The position numbers were made by a program, and so were the translations under genes. 64,000 nt of DNA from Novosphingobium arvoryzae (GTDB lineage: Bacteria > Pseudomonadota > Alphaproteobacteria > Sphingomonadales > Sphingomonadaceae), in assembly GCF_014652615.1 (NCBI RefSeq), contig NZ_BMZD01000003.1, forward strand, positions 513,419 to 577,418, given 5' to 3'. Under the pieces are notes generated by a model, which saw only the letters and a list, made by a program, of their open reading frames with translations, did no database searches and was not told where the DNA came from. Shown piece by piece: positions 8,847 through 16,947 of this stretch; within the stretch, counting starts at the first letter, position 1; each line of letters opens with the position of its first letter.

Positions 8847-11468
8847 ATGATCGTTAAGCGATTTGCAGTTCGTCACGCCTTGCTGACGACTGCGGCAGCC
8901 GCCGCGCTGGCCATGCCAGCTTATGCGCAAAACGCCGAAGATGCCGATGCACCCAGCGGGGGCCTGGGCGAAATCGTGGTTACCGCCAACAAGCGGTCGG
9001 AAAACCTGCAGAAGACCCCGATCGCAATTTCCGCCGTCCCGGCCGAAGCGCTTGAACTGCGCGGCCTGACCGAAGCCAAGGATCTCTCCGCAATCGCGCC
9101 GAACGTCTCGATCGTGGGCGCGACGACCAACGCCACCGCCGCGGTCGTGACCATTCGCGGCATTCCCACCCCGGCCGACGAAACCCAGGGCTTCGATTCG
9201 CCGATCGGCATGTATCTCGACGGCGTCTACCTCGCCCGTTCCTCGGCTTCGACCTTCGAAGTCGCCGACATCGAGCGCGTCGAAGTTCTGCGCGGGCCGC
9301 AGGGCACCCTCTTTGGCCGCAACACCACGGGCGGCGCGATCAACTTCATCACCAAGAAGCCGTCCAGCGAAGCCAGCCTCAAGCTGCGCGCCGGCGCGGG
9401 CAACTATGGCATGTGGACCGGCCGCATCCTCGCCAACTCCGGCGACATGAACGGCCTGCGTCTCTCGCTGGGCTACCTGCACCGTCAGCGCAATGGTGTG
9501 GTCGACGACCTGCTCGAGCCGAAGAAGAGCCGCGACCCCGGTGCGACCAAGGTCGATTCCGTGCGCGCCGCGATCGACTGGGACGTGACCGACACGTTCA
9601 ACGTCTACAACGTGTTCGACTATACCCGGATCAAGGGTGCGCCGATGGTCCAGCAGCTGGCGGCGGTCGGCGATGGCACGTTCCGGCCCAACGTGACGCT
9701 GGCCGGCAATACGTTCAGCCAGGTCCAGCCGGCCAACGTAGCGGGCTATCTCAATGCCTCGACCGTGGTCGAACCCGGCTGCAACAAGACCGTGTCCCGT
9801 GCCTATCGCGACACGATCTGCCTCAATTTCGGCAACCAGTCGGATGACAAGATCTGGGGCAACATGTTCCGGATGGAACTGAACCTGCCGACGATCACGG
9901 TGCGCTCCACCACGTCGTATCGCAAATGGTCGAACGACATCCAGGGCGGCGATCTTGACGGTCTGGGCACCATTCGTGGTCCGCTGTTCAACATCGGCAG
10001 CCCCAGCGCGCCGCTGGCAACCTTCACCGGCTTCCCGACTTCGGTCCTGACCGGTGTCGGCATCCCCGCCGGCACGGCCGCGTTCCTGACTGCCGGGTCC
10101 GTGCCGACCACCACGGCTCCGCTGTTTGCCGCGCAGACCCAGCGCGGGCAGAAGCAGTTCAGCCAGGAACTCGAATTCGTCTCGTCGACCGATGGCGATT
10201 TCCAGTGGGTCGCCGGCGCGTTCTACTTCCATGAGAGCGGCTACGAGAACAACGTTCAGAACTTCGGCTTTGCGCTGGATACCAACCAGGCGGTCTACAT
10301 CCCGTCGACCATGCAATCGATCCTGACCGGCTTCGGCTATCCGCTGGCCACTGCCCAGGCGCTTGCGCCCGGCATGGCCGCCGCGTTCCAGGCCGCCAAC
10401 CCGGCCCGGTTCCGGCTGGTACCCGGCGGCGCGACGCTGAACTACAAGTCCAGCGGCGACTCCATGGCGCTCTATGGCCAGGCGAGCTATCGTCCGGGCG
10501 GCCAGGACAGCCCGTTCGGCGTTACGCTGGGCCTGCGCTACACCTGGGACAGCAAGGAAGTGAACCGCACCCAGAACGGCGCTGCGCCGTTCAGCGCGGC
10601 CGAACTGGCGCTGAACCAGCGCAAGGCCACCTTCAGCGCGCCTTCGGGTCACCTGACGCTGGATTACCGCGCCACCGAGGACATCAACCTCTACGCCCGC
10701 GTGGCCCGCGGCTATCGTTCGGGCGGCTTCAACCTGCGCCAGTCGACCAGCGTCGCCAGCAACATCGGCCTGCTTCCCTTCAACGAGGAAAAGATCTGGT
10801 CGTATGAACTGGGCGCCAAGATGGAGTTCATGGATCGCATCCGCCTGAACCTGGCTGCGTTCCACAACGTCTACAGCGACCAGCTCGCCACCATTCCGAT
10901 CCCGATCCAGGGCGGCGGCAGCTTCGGCACCCAGGTCGTCAATGCCGGCAAGACCACGTACACCGGCTTTGAAGTCGAAGGGGCGTTCCAGATCACCGAC
11001 AACTTCTCGATCGACGGGAATTTCGGTTACATCGACATCAACATCAAGGACTTCCCCGGTGCCGACATCAACCGCGTGACGCGCAACATCGCGCCGCTGA
11101 TTGCCGGGTCCGGCTATGCGCCGAAGTACACCGGCTCGATCGCCGGCAACTTCACGGTGCCGGTGGGCGATGCCAAGCTGAACGCGCGGCTGGGTTACAA
11201 CTACACCTCCGAGTTCGAGATGTTCCCGAACACCCTGACCGCCCCCTTCTCCAAGGAAGGTCGCGGCGATGCCCGCGGTCTGTTGGACGGCCAGATCCGC
11301 TTCTCCGGGTTCGGCCCGAACGGCGGAATGGGGCTGACCATCTGGGGCAAGAACCTGACCGACAAGAAGTATGTCGTGCGCTCGGTCGACTTCGGCGCAC
11401 TCGGCTTTGCCACGGTCATCTACGGCGATCCGCGCACCTTCGGGGCAACGTTCGACGTGGAGTTCTAA
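8847..11468 (+). CDS. TonB-dependent outer-membrane receptor
   Basis: An 873-residue outer-membrane gated channel driven by TonB. A signal peptide (about 1-27, ending AYA) precedes a TonB-box-like EIVVTA segment, the plug domain (about 45-165, with the RGPQGTLFGRNTTGG motif), then a large beta-barrel ending in Phe (DVEF). The size and plug type match sphingomonad receptors paired with aromatic or steroid catabolic genes rather than siderophore receptors. It probably imports the cluster's substrate. It starts after GGAGAGG and is followed by a strong hairpin, so it is probably a single-gene transcript. Confidence 0.9.
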   Translation: MIVKRFAVRHALLTTAAAAALAMPAYAQNAEDADAPSGGLGEIVVTANKRSENLQKTPIAISAVPAEALELRGLTEAKDLSAIAPNVSIVGATTNATAAVVTIRGIPTPADETQGFDSPIGMYLDGVYLARSSASTFEVADIERVEVLRGPQGTLFGRNTTGGAINFITKKPSSEASLKLRAGAGNYGMWTGRILANSGDMNGLRLSLGYLHRQRNGVVDDLLEPKKSRDPGATKVDSVRAAIDWDVTDTFNVYNVFDYTRIKGAPMVQQLAAVGDGTFRPNVTLAGNTFSQVQPANVAGYLNASTVVEPGCNKTVSRAYRDTICLNFGNQSDDKIWGNMFRMELNLPTITVRSTTSYRKWSNDIQGGDLDGLGTIRGPLFNIGSPSAPLATFTGFPTSVLTGVGIPAGTAAFLTAGSVPTTTAPLFAAQTQRGQKQFSQELEFVSSTDGDFQWVAGAFYFHESGYENNVQNFGFALDTNQAVYIPSTMQSILTGFGYPLATAQALAPGMAAAFQAANPARFRLVPGGATLNYKSSGDSMALYGQASYRPGGQDSPFGVTLGLRYTWDSKEVNRTQNGAAPFSAAELALNQRKATFSAPSGHLTLDYRATEDINLYARVARGYRSGGFNLRQSTSVASNIGLLPFNEEKIWSYELGAKMEFMDRIRLNLAAFHNVYSDQLATIPIPIQGGGSFGTQVVNAGKTTYTGFEVEGAFQITDNFSIDGNFGYIDINIKDFPGADINRVTRNIAPLIAGSGYAPKYTGSIAGNFTVPVGDAKLNARLGYNYTSEFEMFPNTLTAPFSKEGRGDARGLLDGQIRFSGFGPNGGMGLTIWGKNLTDKKYVVRSVDFGALGFATVIYGDPRTFGATFDVEF

Positions 11469-11515
11469 GACCAAATCAGCTTCGGCGGATCCGGGGGGAA
11501 CCGCCTCACGCTGGC

Positions 11516-11541
11516 GGGGCGGCTGTGCAAACAGCCGCCCC
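11516..11541 (+). terminator. Strong hairpin after the TonB receptor
   Basis: GGGGCGGCTGT (11516-11526) and ACAGCCGCCCC (11531-11541) form an 11-bp perfect stem closed by a GCAA tetraloop, 48 bases after the receptor stop. GTTCTC follows. A likely intrinsic terminator. Confidence 0.65.
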
Positions 11542-11654
11542 GTTCTCACTATATGCCCCTTATTCGGACATCAAATGGACCAGGGGGAATTGCGGTTTCT
11601 GACGCCCCGCGTATGGAACGCAGACCGTCAACCCAACCAGAGGATCCGCCCGGC

Positions 11655-12161
11655 ATGACCCAGGCCGCAGCCCCCGCCCCCTTTGCCGACCAGCTCAAGC
11701 AGGTTCTGCGCTATCTGCCCGCGCCGGTGGGGATCGTGACCAGCTTTGATCCGGAAACGCGTGCGCCGGTCGGGTTGGCCATGTCGGCACTCATGCCGGT
11801 GGCTCTCGATCCCTGCTCGATGGTGATTGCGGTCAACCGGTCCGGGTCCAGCCATGCCAGCATGCTGGCGGCCGGGCGCTATTGCATCAACCTGCTTGAC
11901 CCCGCGTCCCACGGCCACATGACGCCGTTTGCCAGCTTCGACGCGCGCGACCAGCGCTTTACCCAGTCCGACTGGAAACAGCACGGCGACGTCTGGTACA
12001 TCGACGGCGCCCCGGCCAACATCTTCTGCGACGTGCGCGAAAAGCTGTCGTTCGGCACGCACGACCTGCTGGTTGGCGAAGTCTATGACCTGCGCACCAG
12101 CGGCGGACAGGAAATCCTGGGCTGGGCCAACGGCGCGCTGGGACGGCTGACCCCGCTCTAG
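11655..12161 (+). CDS. Flavin reductase-like domain protein
   Basis: A 168-residue protein of the DIM6/NtaB (flavin reductase-like, FMN-binding split barrel) family. Characteristic segments are PVGIVTSFDP near the start, VALDPCSMVIAVNRSGSSH in the middle and FGTHDLLVGEVYDL near the end. Family members supply reduced flavin to monooxygenases or are themselves flavoenzymes. ATG 11655 follows AGAGGA; an earlier ATG at 11613 lacks good support. It lies between the receptor and the second COQ4-like operon. No flavin-dependent monooxygenase is in this cluster, so its partner is unknown. Confidence 0.75.
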   Translation: MTQAAAPAPFADQLKQVLRYLPAPVGIVTSFDPETRAPVGLAMSALMPVALDPCSMVIAVNRSGSSHASMLAAGRYCINLLDPASHGHMTPFASFDARDQRFTQSDWKQHGDVWYIDGAPANIFCDVREKLSFGTHDLLVGEVYDLRTSGGQEILGWANGALGRLTPL

Positions 12162-12303
12162 GCGGCGTGGACAAACCGGACGAACTGAACCGGCAGCGCC
12201 ATAATCCGCATCGACCGTTCCTTTCCGGTTGCCGCGCGCCGCGCGGCATGGCGAACTGCGCCCGACGCACGCGGCAGAACGCGGCGGCGAACGGAGAGGC
12301 CCG

Positions 12304-13125
12304 ATGAACATCCCCTATCTTCTGCGCGGCGTCATGCCCGTCGGAACCGACAGCAGCGTCCTGGTGTCGTCGTCGAAATACCTCAACAACCCGCGCCTGC
12401 GCGAATGGCTGGCGATGATCCTGCTGCGCAAGAACGGGCCGGATATGCCGCCACAGGCGGAAATGCACGAATTCCTGGGCATCCTCGACGAGTTGCGCGA
12501 CTACGCCGAGATCGAGGAGCGCTTCACGGCCGAGCGCAAGGTCAACCCTCGGCTCGACGCGTGGTTCAGCGAAGGCCACGTCTCCAACTACAAGATCGAT
12601 GATTTCGCGCAGTATGCGCCCGGCACGCTGGGCGGCATCTTTTACGCGCAGATGACCGGCGGAAACTATGAAATCCAGATCGTGCCGTGGTCGGAACCGA
12701 AAACCCAGCTCGAATTCTTCAACCTGCGCTCTGGCCAGACGCATGACTTCGAGCACATCCTGACCGGGGGCGGATTCAATTTCATGGGGGAACTGGTGCC
12801 CTACTGGTACCGCCTCACCAACGTGCCGCGCTTCTTCGTCGATCAGCACCTTGCCACCGAGGTCAACCTGATCCAGATTTTCGGCTCGCTGCGCTATACC
12901 ATCCGCACCGCGCTGCATTACCCGGAAGTGTGGGACACTGCGGTCCGGTGCATCCAGCGCGGGATGAAAGTGGGACAGGAGAGCGACGCGCTGTTCCTGA
13001 TGAAACTGGAGGACGCGTTCCACCTGCCGCTGGAGGAAGCCCGTGCGGCGCTGGGCGTGCGCGGTGCGGTGGACGTAGATACAGACCGCGAAGGCGCCTT
13101 CTGGGCCGAACGCGGCGAACTGTGA
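12304..13125 (+). CDS. COQ4-like protein (copy 2)
   Basis: A 273-residue homologue of the protein at 2349. Both share the N-terminal pattern SSVLVS-S-YLNN and an APGTLG segment. The zinc-ligand motif HDxxHx11E is complete here too (H147, D148, H151, E163). The two copies are clearly diverged, not a recent duplication. It starts after GGAGAGG and is followed 14 bases later by the second amidohydrolase, the mirror of the first pair's order. A catabolic hydroxylation or decarboxylation is inferred by analogy with COQ4 chemistry. Confidence 0.8.
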   Translation: MNIPYLLRGVMPVGTDSSVLVSSSKYLNNPRLREWLAMILLRKNGPDMPPQAEMHEFLGILDELRDYAEIEERFTAERKVNPRLDAWFSEGHVSNYKIDDFAQYAPGTLGGIFYAQMTGGNYEIQIVPWSEPKTQLEFFNLRSGQTHDFEHILTGGGFNFMGELVPYWYRLTNVPRFFVDQHLATEVNLIQIFGSLRYTIRTALHYPEVWDTAVRCIQRGMKVGQESDALFLMKLEDAFHLPLEEARAALGVRGAVDVDTDREGAFWAERGEL

Positions 13126-13139
13126 GAGGAATGAACGGC

Positions 13140-14861
13140 ATGGCGGATTATGACCTGGTGGTGCGCGGTGGCACCATCGTCGATGGCAGCGGCGGCGCGC
13201 CGTTCGCAGGCGATATCGCCATCCGGGGCGACCGGATCGTCGCGGTGGGCGATTGCCCCGGCACTGCCGCCGAAACCGTCGATGCCAGCGGCAAATTCGT
13301 GACCCCCGGCTTTGTCGATGTGCACACCCATTACGACGGGCAGGCGATCTGGTCAGAAGAACTGTCGCCCTCGTCCTCGCACGGAGTGACGACGGTGGTG
13401 ATGGGCAATTGCGGCGTCGGCTTTGCGCCCTGCCGCAAGGAAGATCACGCCACGCTGATCAAGGTGATGGAAGGGGTTGAGGACATCCCCGGCGTCGTCA
13501 TGGCCGAAGGGCTGCCGTGGGACTGGGAAACGTTCCCCGAATACCTCGACGCGCTGGATTCCCGCCGCCGCGATATCGATGTTGCCGCCTATCTGCCGCA
13601 CAGCCCCTTGCGCGTCTACGCGATGGGCGCCCGCGGGGCGCAGCGCGAACCGGCAACGGCGGAAGACCTGGCCCGGATGCAGTCCATCGCGCGCGAGGCG
13701 ATGGAGGCCGGGGCGCTGGGCTTTGCCACGTCCCGCCTGATGATCCACAAGACCATGGACGGCCAGCATATCCCGTCCTTCGAGGCCGACAATGCCGAAC
13801 TCGTCGCCATTGCCCAGGCGCTGAAGGACACCGGCAAAGGCGTGGTCCAGATGGTGCTGAACCTCTACTCCGGTTGGGATGCGGAACTGTCGCACCTCAT
13901 CAAGGTCGTTGAAAGCTCCGGCCGACCGGCGACCTTCACCTACGCCGTCGCCAATACCGGCCCGGTGACGCCGGACACCGATCTGGCGCTGGTCAATGCC
14001 GCCAATGCCGCAGGCGCAAAGATCAGCCCGCAGATCCTGCCGCGCCCGATCGGGATCGTCGCGGGGTTTGACCTGTCGACCCACCCGTTCTGCCTCTGCC
14101 CCAGCTATCTGCCGATTGCGACGCTGCCGCTGGAGCAGCAGCTGGAACACCTGCGCGATCCCGAATTCCGCGCCCGGCTGATTGCCGAAGTGCCGGAGGA
14201 AGGCCACCCGCTGGCGCAGCTGTCGCGCAACTGGGACTGGCTGTTCCCGCTGTCCGACCCGCCGAACTACGAACCCGCGCCTGAAACCAGCGTCGGCGCG
14301 CAGGCCCGTGCTCAGGGACGCTCCCCCGAGGATGTGGCGATGGACCTGCTGATGAACGGGGGCGATGGCCAGGGCATGCTCTACAACGCGCTGGGCAACT
14401 TCAACAACGGCAAGCTCGACGCGCTCTATGACCTGATGCAGCGCGATGACGTGGTGCTGGGGCTGGGCGATGGCGGCGCGCATTACGGCGCGATCTGCGA
14501 TGCCAGCTATCCCACCTTCCTGCTGACTTACTGGACGCGCGACCGCGACGGGCCCCGGCTCGACTGGGCCAAGGCAATCCGCGCCCTTTCCGCCACTCCG
14601 GCCGAAGCGGTCGGCCTGCATGATCGCGGGCGGCTGGCTCCGGGCTACAAGGCCGATCTCAACGTAATCGATGCCCAGCGGCTCGCCCTGCACCGCCCGG
14701 TGGTCAAGCGCGACCTGCCCGGTGGCGGACGGCGGCTGGATCAGGGGGCAACCGGCTTTGCAGCGACAGTCGTTTCCGGCCAGGTCATCCGCCGCGACGA
14801 TCGCCCCACCGGCGCCCGTCCCGGTCGGCTCGTGCGCGGATCGCAGGCGGTGGCGGCATGA
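13140..14861 (+). CDS. N-acyl-D-amino-acid deacylase-type amidohydrolase (copy 2)
   Basis: A 573-residue homologue of the enzyme at 607. The metal motif HTHYD is at H62, H64, D66, a GNCG loop follows at about 90-93, and LGDGGAHYG near residue 445 carries the late Asp. ATG 13140 is preferred to 13131 because GAGAGGA sits directly against 13131 and has normal spacing to 13140. It forms an operon with the COQ4-like gene upstream and the SnoaL-like gene downstream, whose start overlaps its stop (ATGA). Divergence from copy 1 suggests a different step or substrate. Confidence 0.85.
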   Translation: MADYDLVVRGGTIVDGSGGAPFAGDIAIRGDRIVAVGDCPGTAAETVDASGKFVTPGFVDVHTHYDGQAIWSEELSPSSSHGVTTVVMGNCGVGFAPCRKEDHATLIKVMEGVEDIPGVVMAEGLPWDWETFPEYLDALDSRRRDIDVAAYLPHSPLRVYAMGARGAQREPATAEDLARMQSIAREAMEAGALGFATSRLMIHKTMDGQHIPSFEADNAELVAIAQALKDTGKGVVQMVLNLYSGWDAELSHLIKVVESSGRPATFTYAVANTGPVTPDTDLALVNAANAAGAKISPQILPRPIGIVAGFDLSTHPFCLCPSYLPIATLPLEQQLEHLRDPEFRARLIAEVPEEGHPLAQLSRNWDWLFPLSDPPNYEPAPETSVGAQARAQGRSPEDVAMDLLMNGGDGQGMLYNALGNFNNGKLDALYDLMQRDDVVLGLGDGGAHYGAICDASYPTFLLTYWTRDRDGPRLDWAKAIRALSATPAEAVGLHDRGRLAPGYKADLNVIDAQRLALHRPVVKRDLPGGGRRLDQGATGFAATVVSGQVIRRDDRPTGARPGRLVRGSQAVAA

Positions 14862-15370
14862 CCGTCACGCTCGAAGCCCTCGCCGCCCGCATTGCCCGGC
14901 TGGAGGATCTGGAAGCCATCCGCCAGCTGAAGGCCCGTTACTTGCGCGGCTGTGACCTGAAGCAGGTGGACATCGTGCGCGATACCCTGCTGCCGAAGGG
15001 CGCGGTGATCGCCTACGAGGGGTTCCCGCCCTTCGATGACCGCGAACCCTTTGTCGAAATTTTCGCGGCAATGGGCTGCCAGTCCGGCGTTTACGACATC
15101 CATCACGCGACCAATTCCGAAATCACCTTCACCGGTCCGGACGAGGCGGTGGGCAAGTGGTCGCTCAATTTCCACAGCATCATCCTGGCCAACCGCAGCG
15201 TGACCCACATGGGGGTGGAATACGAAGACCGCTATGTCCGCGAGGACGGCCGCTGGTGGATCGCCGAAACCCGCAGCCGCCGCCCGTTCTGCCGGGTCGA
15301 GCAAGTGGACGAGAGCGGTCACGCCGTGACCGTTGCCCTGGGCGATCCGCCGGCGACTTACGGCGCATAG
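14858..15370 (+). CDS. SnoaL-like / NTF2-fold protein
   Basis: A 170-residue protein with the pattern of the SnoaL-like (NTF2-fold) group: an N-terminal helix ending in IRQLKARYLRGCD, a mid-sheet with HHATNSEITF, and a C-terminal YVREDGRWWIAETRSRR sheet. Such folds serve as small isomerases, dehydratases, hydrolases or ring-hydroxylating beta subunits. The ATGA overlap with the amidohydrolase indicates translational coupling. A role next to it in the same pathway is inferred; the catalytic residues cannot be assigned. Confidence 0.75.
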   Translation: MTVTLEALAARIARLEDLEAIRQLKARYLRGCDLKQVDIVRDTLLPKGAVIAYEGFPPFDDREPFVEIFAAMGCQSGVYDIHHATNSEITFTGPDEAVGKWSLNFHSIILANRSVTHMGVEYEDRYVREDGRWWIAETRSRRPFCRVEQVDESGHAVTVALGDPPATYGA

Positions 15371-15438
15371 CGCGCAATCTTCTGGATAAATCGCTGCCTG
15401 CCCTTGGTGCGGGCGGCGCCGGTTTCTAAGGAGCGGGA

Positions 15439-16896
15439 GTGAGCGCTCCGATTGTCATCGGTGCCGGACCAACCGGCACACCTGTCACCATCGACATGGA
15501 AGAACTGCTGGCGACCCGCCTGCTGGTTCAGGGTAACAGCGGCTCCGGCAAATCGCACCTCCTGCGCCGCGTGCTCGAAGAAAGTGCCGCGATCGTCCAG
15601 CAGGTGGTGATCGATCCCGAAGGCGATTTCGTGACGCTGGCCGAACCGTTCGGCCATATCGTGATCGACGCCGCCGCCTATTCCAGCGCCGAGATCGGCC
15701 GATTGGCAGCGCGCATCCGTGAACACCGCGCCTCGGTCATTCTGGCGCTCGACGGACTGGAGATCGAAGCGCAGATGCGCTGCGCCGCGCTGTTCCTCAA
15801 TGCGCTGTTCGATGCCCCGCGCGAACAGTGGTATCCTGCGCTGGTCGTGGTCGACGAAGCGCAGATGTTCGCCCCCGCCGCCGCTGGCGACGTCAGCGAT
15901 GAGGTGCGCCGTCTCTCGCTCTCGGCCATGACCAACCTGATGTGCCGGGGCCGCAAGCGCGGGCTGGCCGGCGTGATCGCCACGCAGCGGCTGGCCAAGC
16001 TGGCCAAGAACGTCGCGGCGGAAGCGTCGAACTTCCTGATGGGGCGCACCTTCCTTGATATCGACATGGCCCGCGCGGCGGACCTGTTGGGGATGGAGCG
16101 CCGCCAGGCCGAACAGATCCGTGATCTGGAGCGTGGGCATTTCCTGGGGCTTGGCCCGGCGATCAGCCGCCGCCCGGTGGCGGTGCGGATCGGGTCGGTC
16201 CAGACCGGCACCCGCGCGATCAGCCATGCCTTTGCGCCGCCGCCCGTCACCCCGGCGGACGATCTGTTCGCGCTGCTGCATGATGGGCTGGAGGCTGAAC
16301 CGGCCTCTCCCAGTGCGCCCGCCCTGCCCCTGCCCAAGCCGGTCGCCGCCGAAGTCCTGCTCGACCAGATCACCCTGACGGCCGAAACCGCCCCAGTGGG
16401 TGAGCATGACGCCCCGCGGGAGGACCCGGAACCGATCATCGCGGAAATCCTGGCACAAATGGCCGAGGAGCCGGACGCCCCGTTCCAGTCGCCCGCCGAC
16501 CTGTTCCAGGATTTCACCGTGCGCTGCCGGATGCGGCGGATCATGGTGCCGGGGCTGGACGTCACCCGGTTCCGTCGCCGTTTCGCGATGGCGCTGGCGG
16601 GCATGGCCGATCCTGGCGATGAACGCTGGGCCGACGTCCTGCAGGTCGCGCACGCCGTACCGGAAGACCTGCTCGCTCCGTTCCTCGTCCTCGCCCGCGC
16701 GGCGATGGACGGCGCGCCCTGCCCCGATGACGAGACGCTGGCGCGGATTTACGGCACCCATTCATCGGGCCGCATCCGCCGCCTGCTTGACAATTTCGAG
16801 CGGCAGGGCCTGATTGTGATGCGCACCGATTTCAGCGGTCGGCGCACCGTAACTATCCCCCAGCTGGGCCTGACCAGCGCCGCAGAGGACGCCTGA
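15439..16896 (+). CDS. HerA-like (DUF87) ATP-binding protein
   Basis: A 485-residue P-loop ATPase of the HerA/DUF87 type. Walker A GNSGSGKS is at 32-39 and Walker B ALVVVDEA has D139/E140. A conserved IATQRLAKL segment follows, where an arginine or sensor residue is expected. The C-terminal third (about 350-480) contains winged-helix-like sequence. The start is GTG 15439, preceded by AAGGAG at ideal spacing. HerA-like proteins move DNA or act with nucleases, but no NurA-like nuclease is adjacent. It is probably ordinary chromosomal content and not part of the catabolic cluster. Confidence 0.75.
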   Translation: MSAPIVIGAGPTGTPVTIDMEELLATRLLVQGNSGSGKSHLLRRVLEESAAIVQQVVIDPEGDFVTLAEPFGHIVIDAAAYSSAEIGRLAARIREHRASVILALDGLEIEAQMRCAALFLNALFDAPREQWYPALVVVDEAQMFAPAAAGDVSDEVRRLSLSAMTNLMCRGRKRGLAGVIATQRLAKLAKNVAAEASNFLMGRTFLDIDMARAADLLGMERRQAEQIRDLERGHFLGLGPAISRRPVAVRIGSVQTGTRAISHAFAPPPVTPADDLFALLHDGLEAEPASPSAPALPLPKPVAAEVLLDQITLTAETAPVGEHDAPREDPEPIIAEILAQMAEEPDAPFQSPADLFQDFTVRCRMRRIMVPGLDVTRFRRRFAMALAGMADPGDERWADVLQVAHAVPEDLLAPFLVLARAAMDGAPCPDDETLARIYGTHSSGRIRRLLDNFERQGLIVMRTDFSGRRTVTIPQLGLTSAAEDA

Positions 16897-16905
16897 ACGG
16901 CAGCC

Positions 16906-16936
16906 CCCTTCCCGCCTCCGTACCGGGCGGGAAGGG
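16906..16936. terminator. Bidirectional hairpin between convergent genes
   Basis: CCCTTCCCGCC (16906-16916) and GGCGGGAAGGG (16926-16936) form an 11-bp perfect stem with a 9-nt loop, between the convergent ATPase and amidohydrolase genes. No strong T tract is present. Confidence 0.55.
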
Positions 16937-16947
16937 CGCCATACCAA

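Noticed and set aside
8778..11549. A 923-codon minus-strand open frame antisense to the TonB receptor
   Set aside because: It is a shadow of high-GC codon use; it lacks family likeness, has no ribosome site, and the plus strand has a complete signal peptide, plug and barrel.
13353..14693. A 446-codon minus-strand frame antisense to the second amidohydrolase
   Set aside because: Antisense shadow; the metal motifs are all on the plus strand.
15439..16896. A HerA-NurA type defence or repair pair
   Set aside because: No NurA or other nuclease gene is adjacent; only the ATPase is there.
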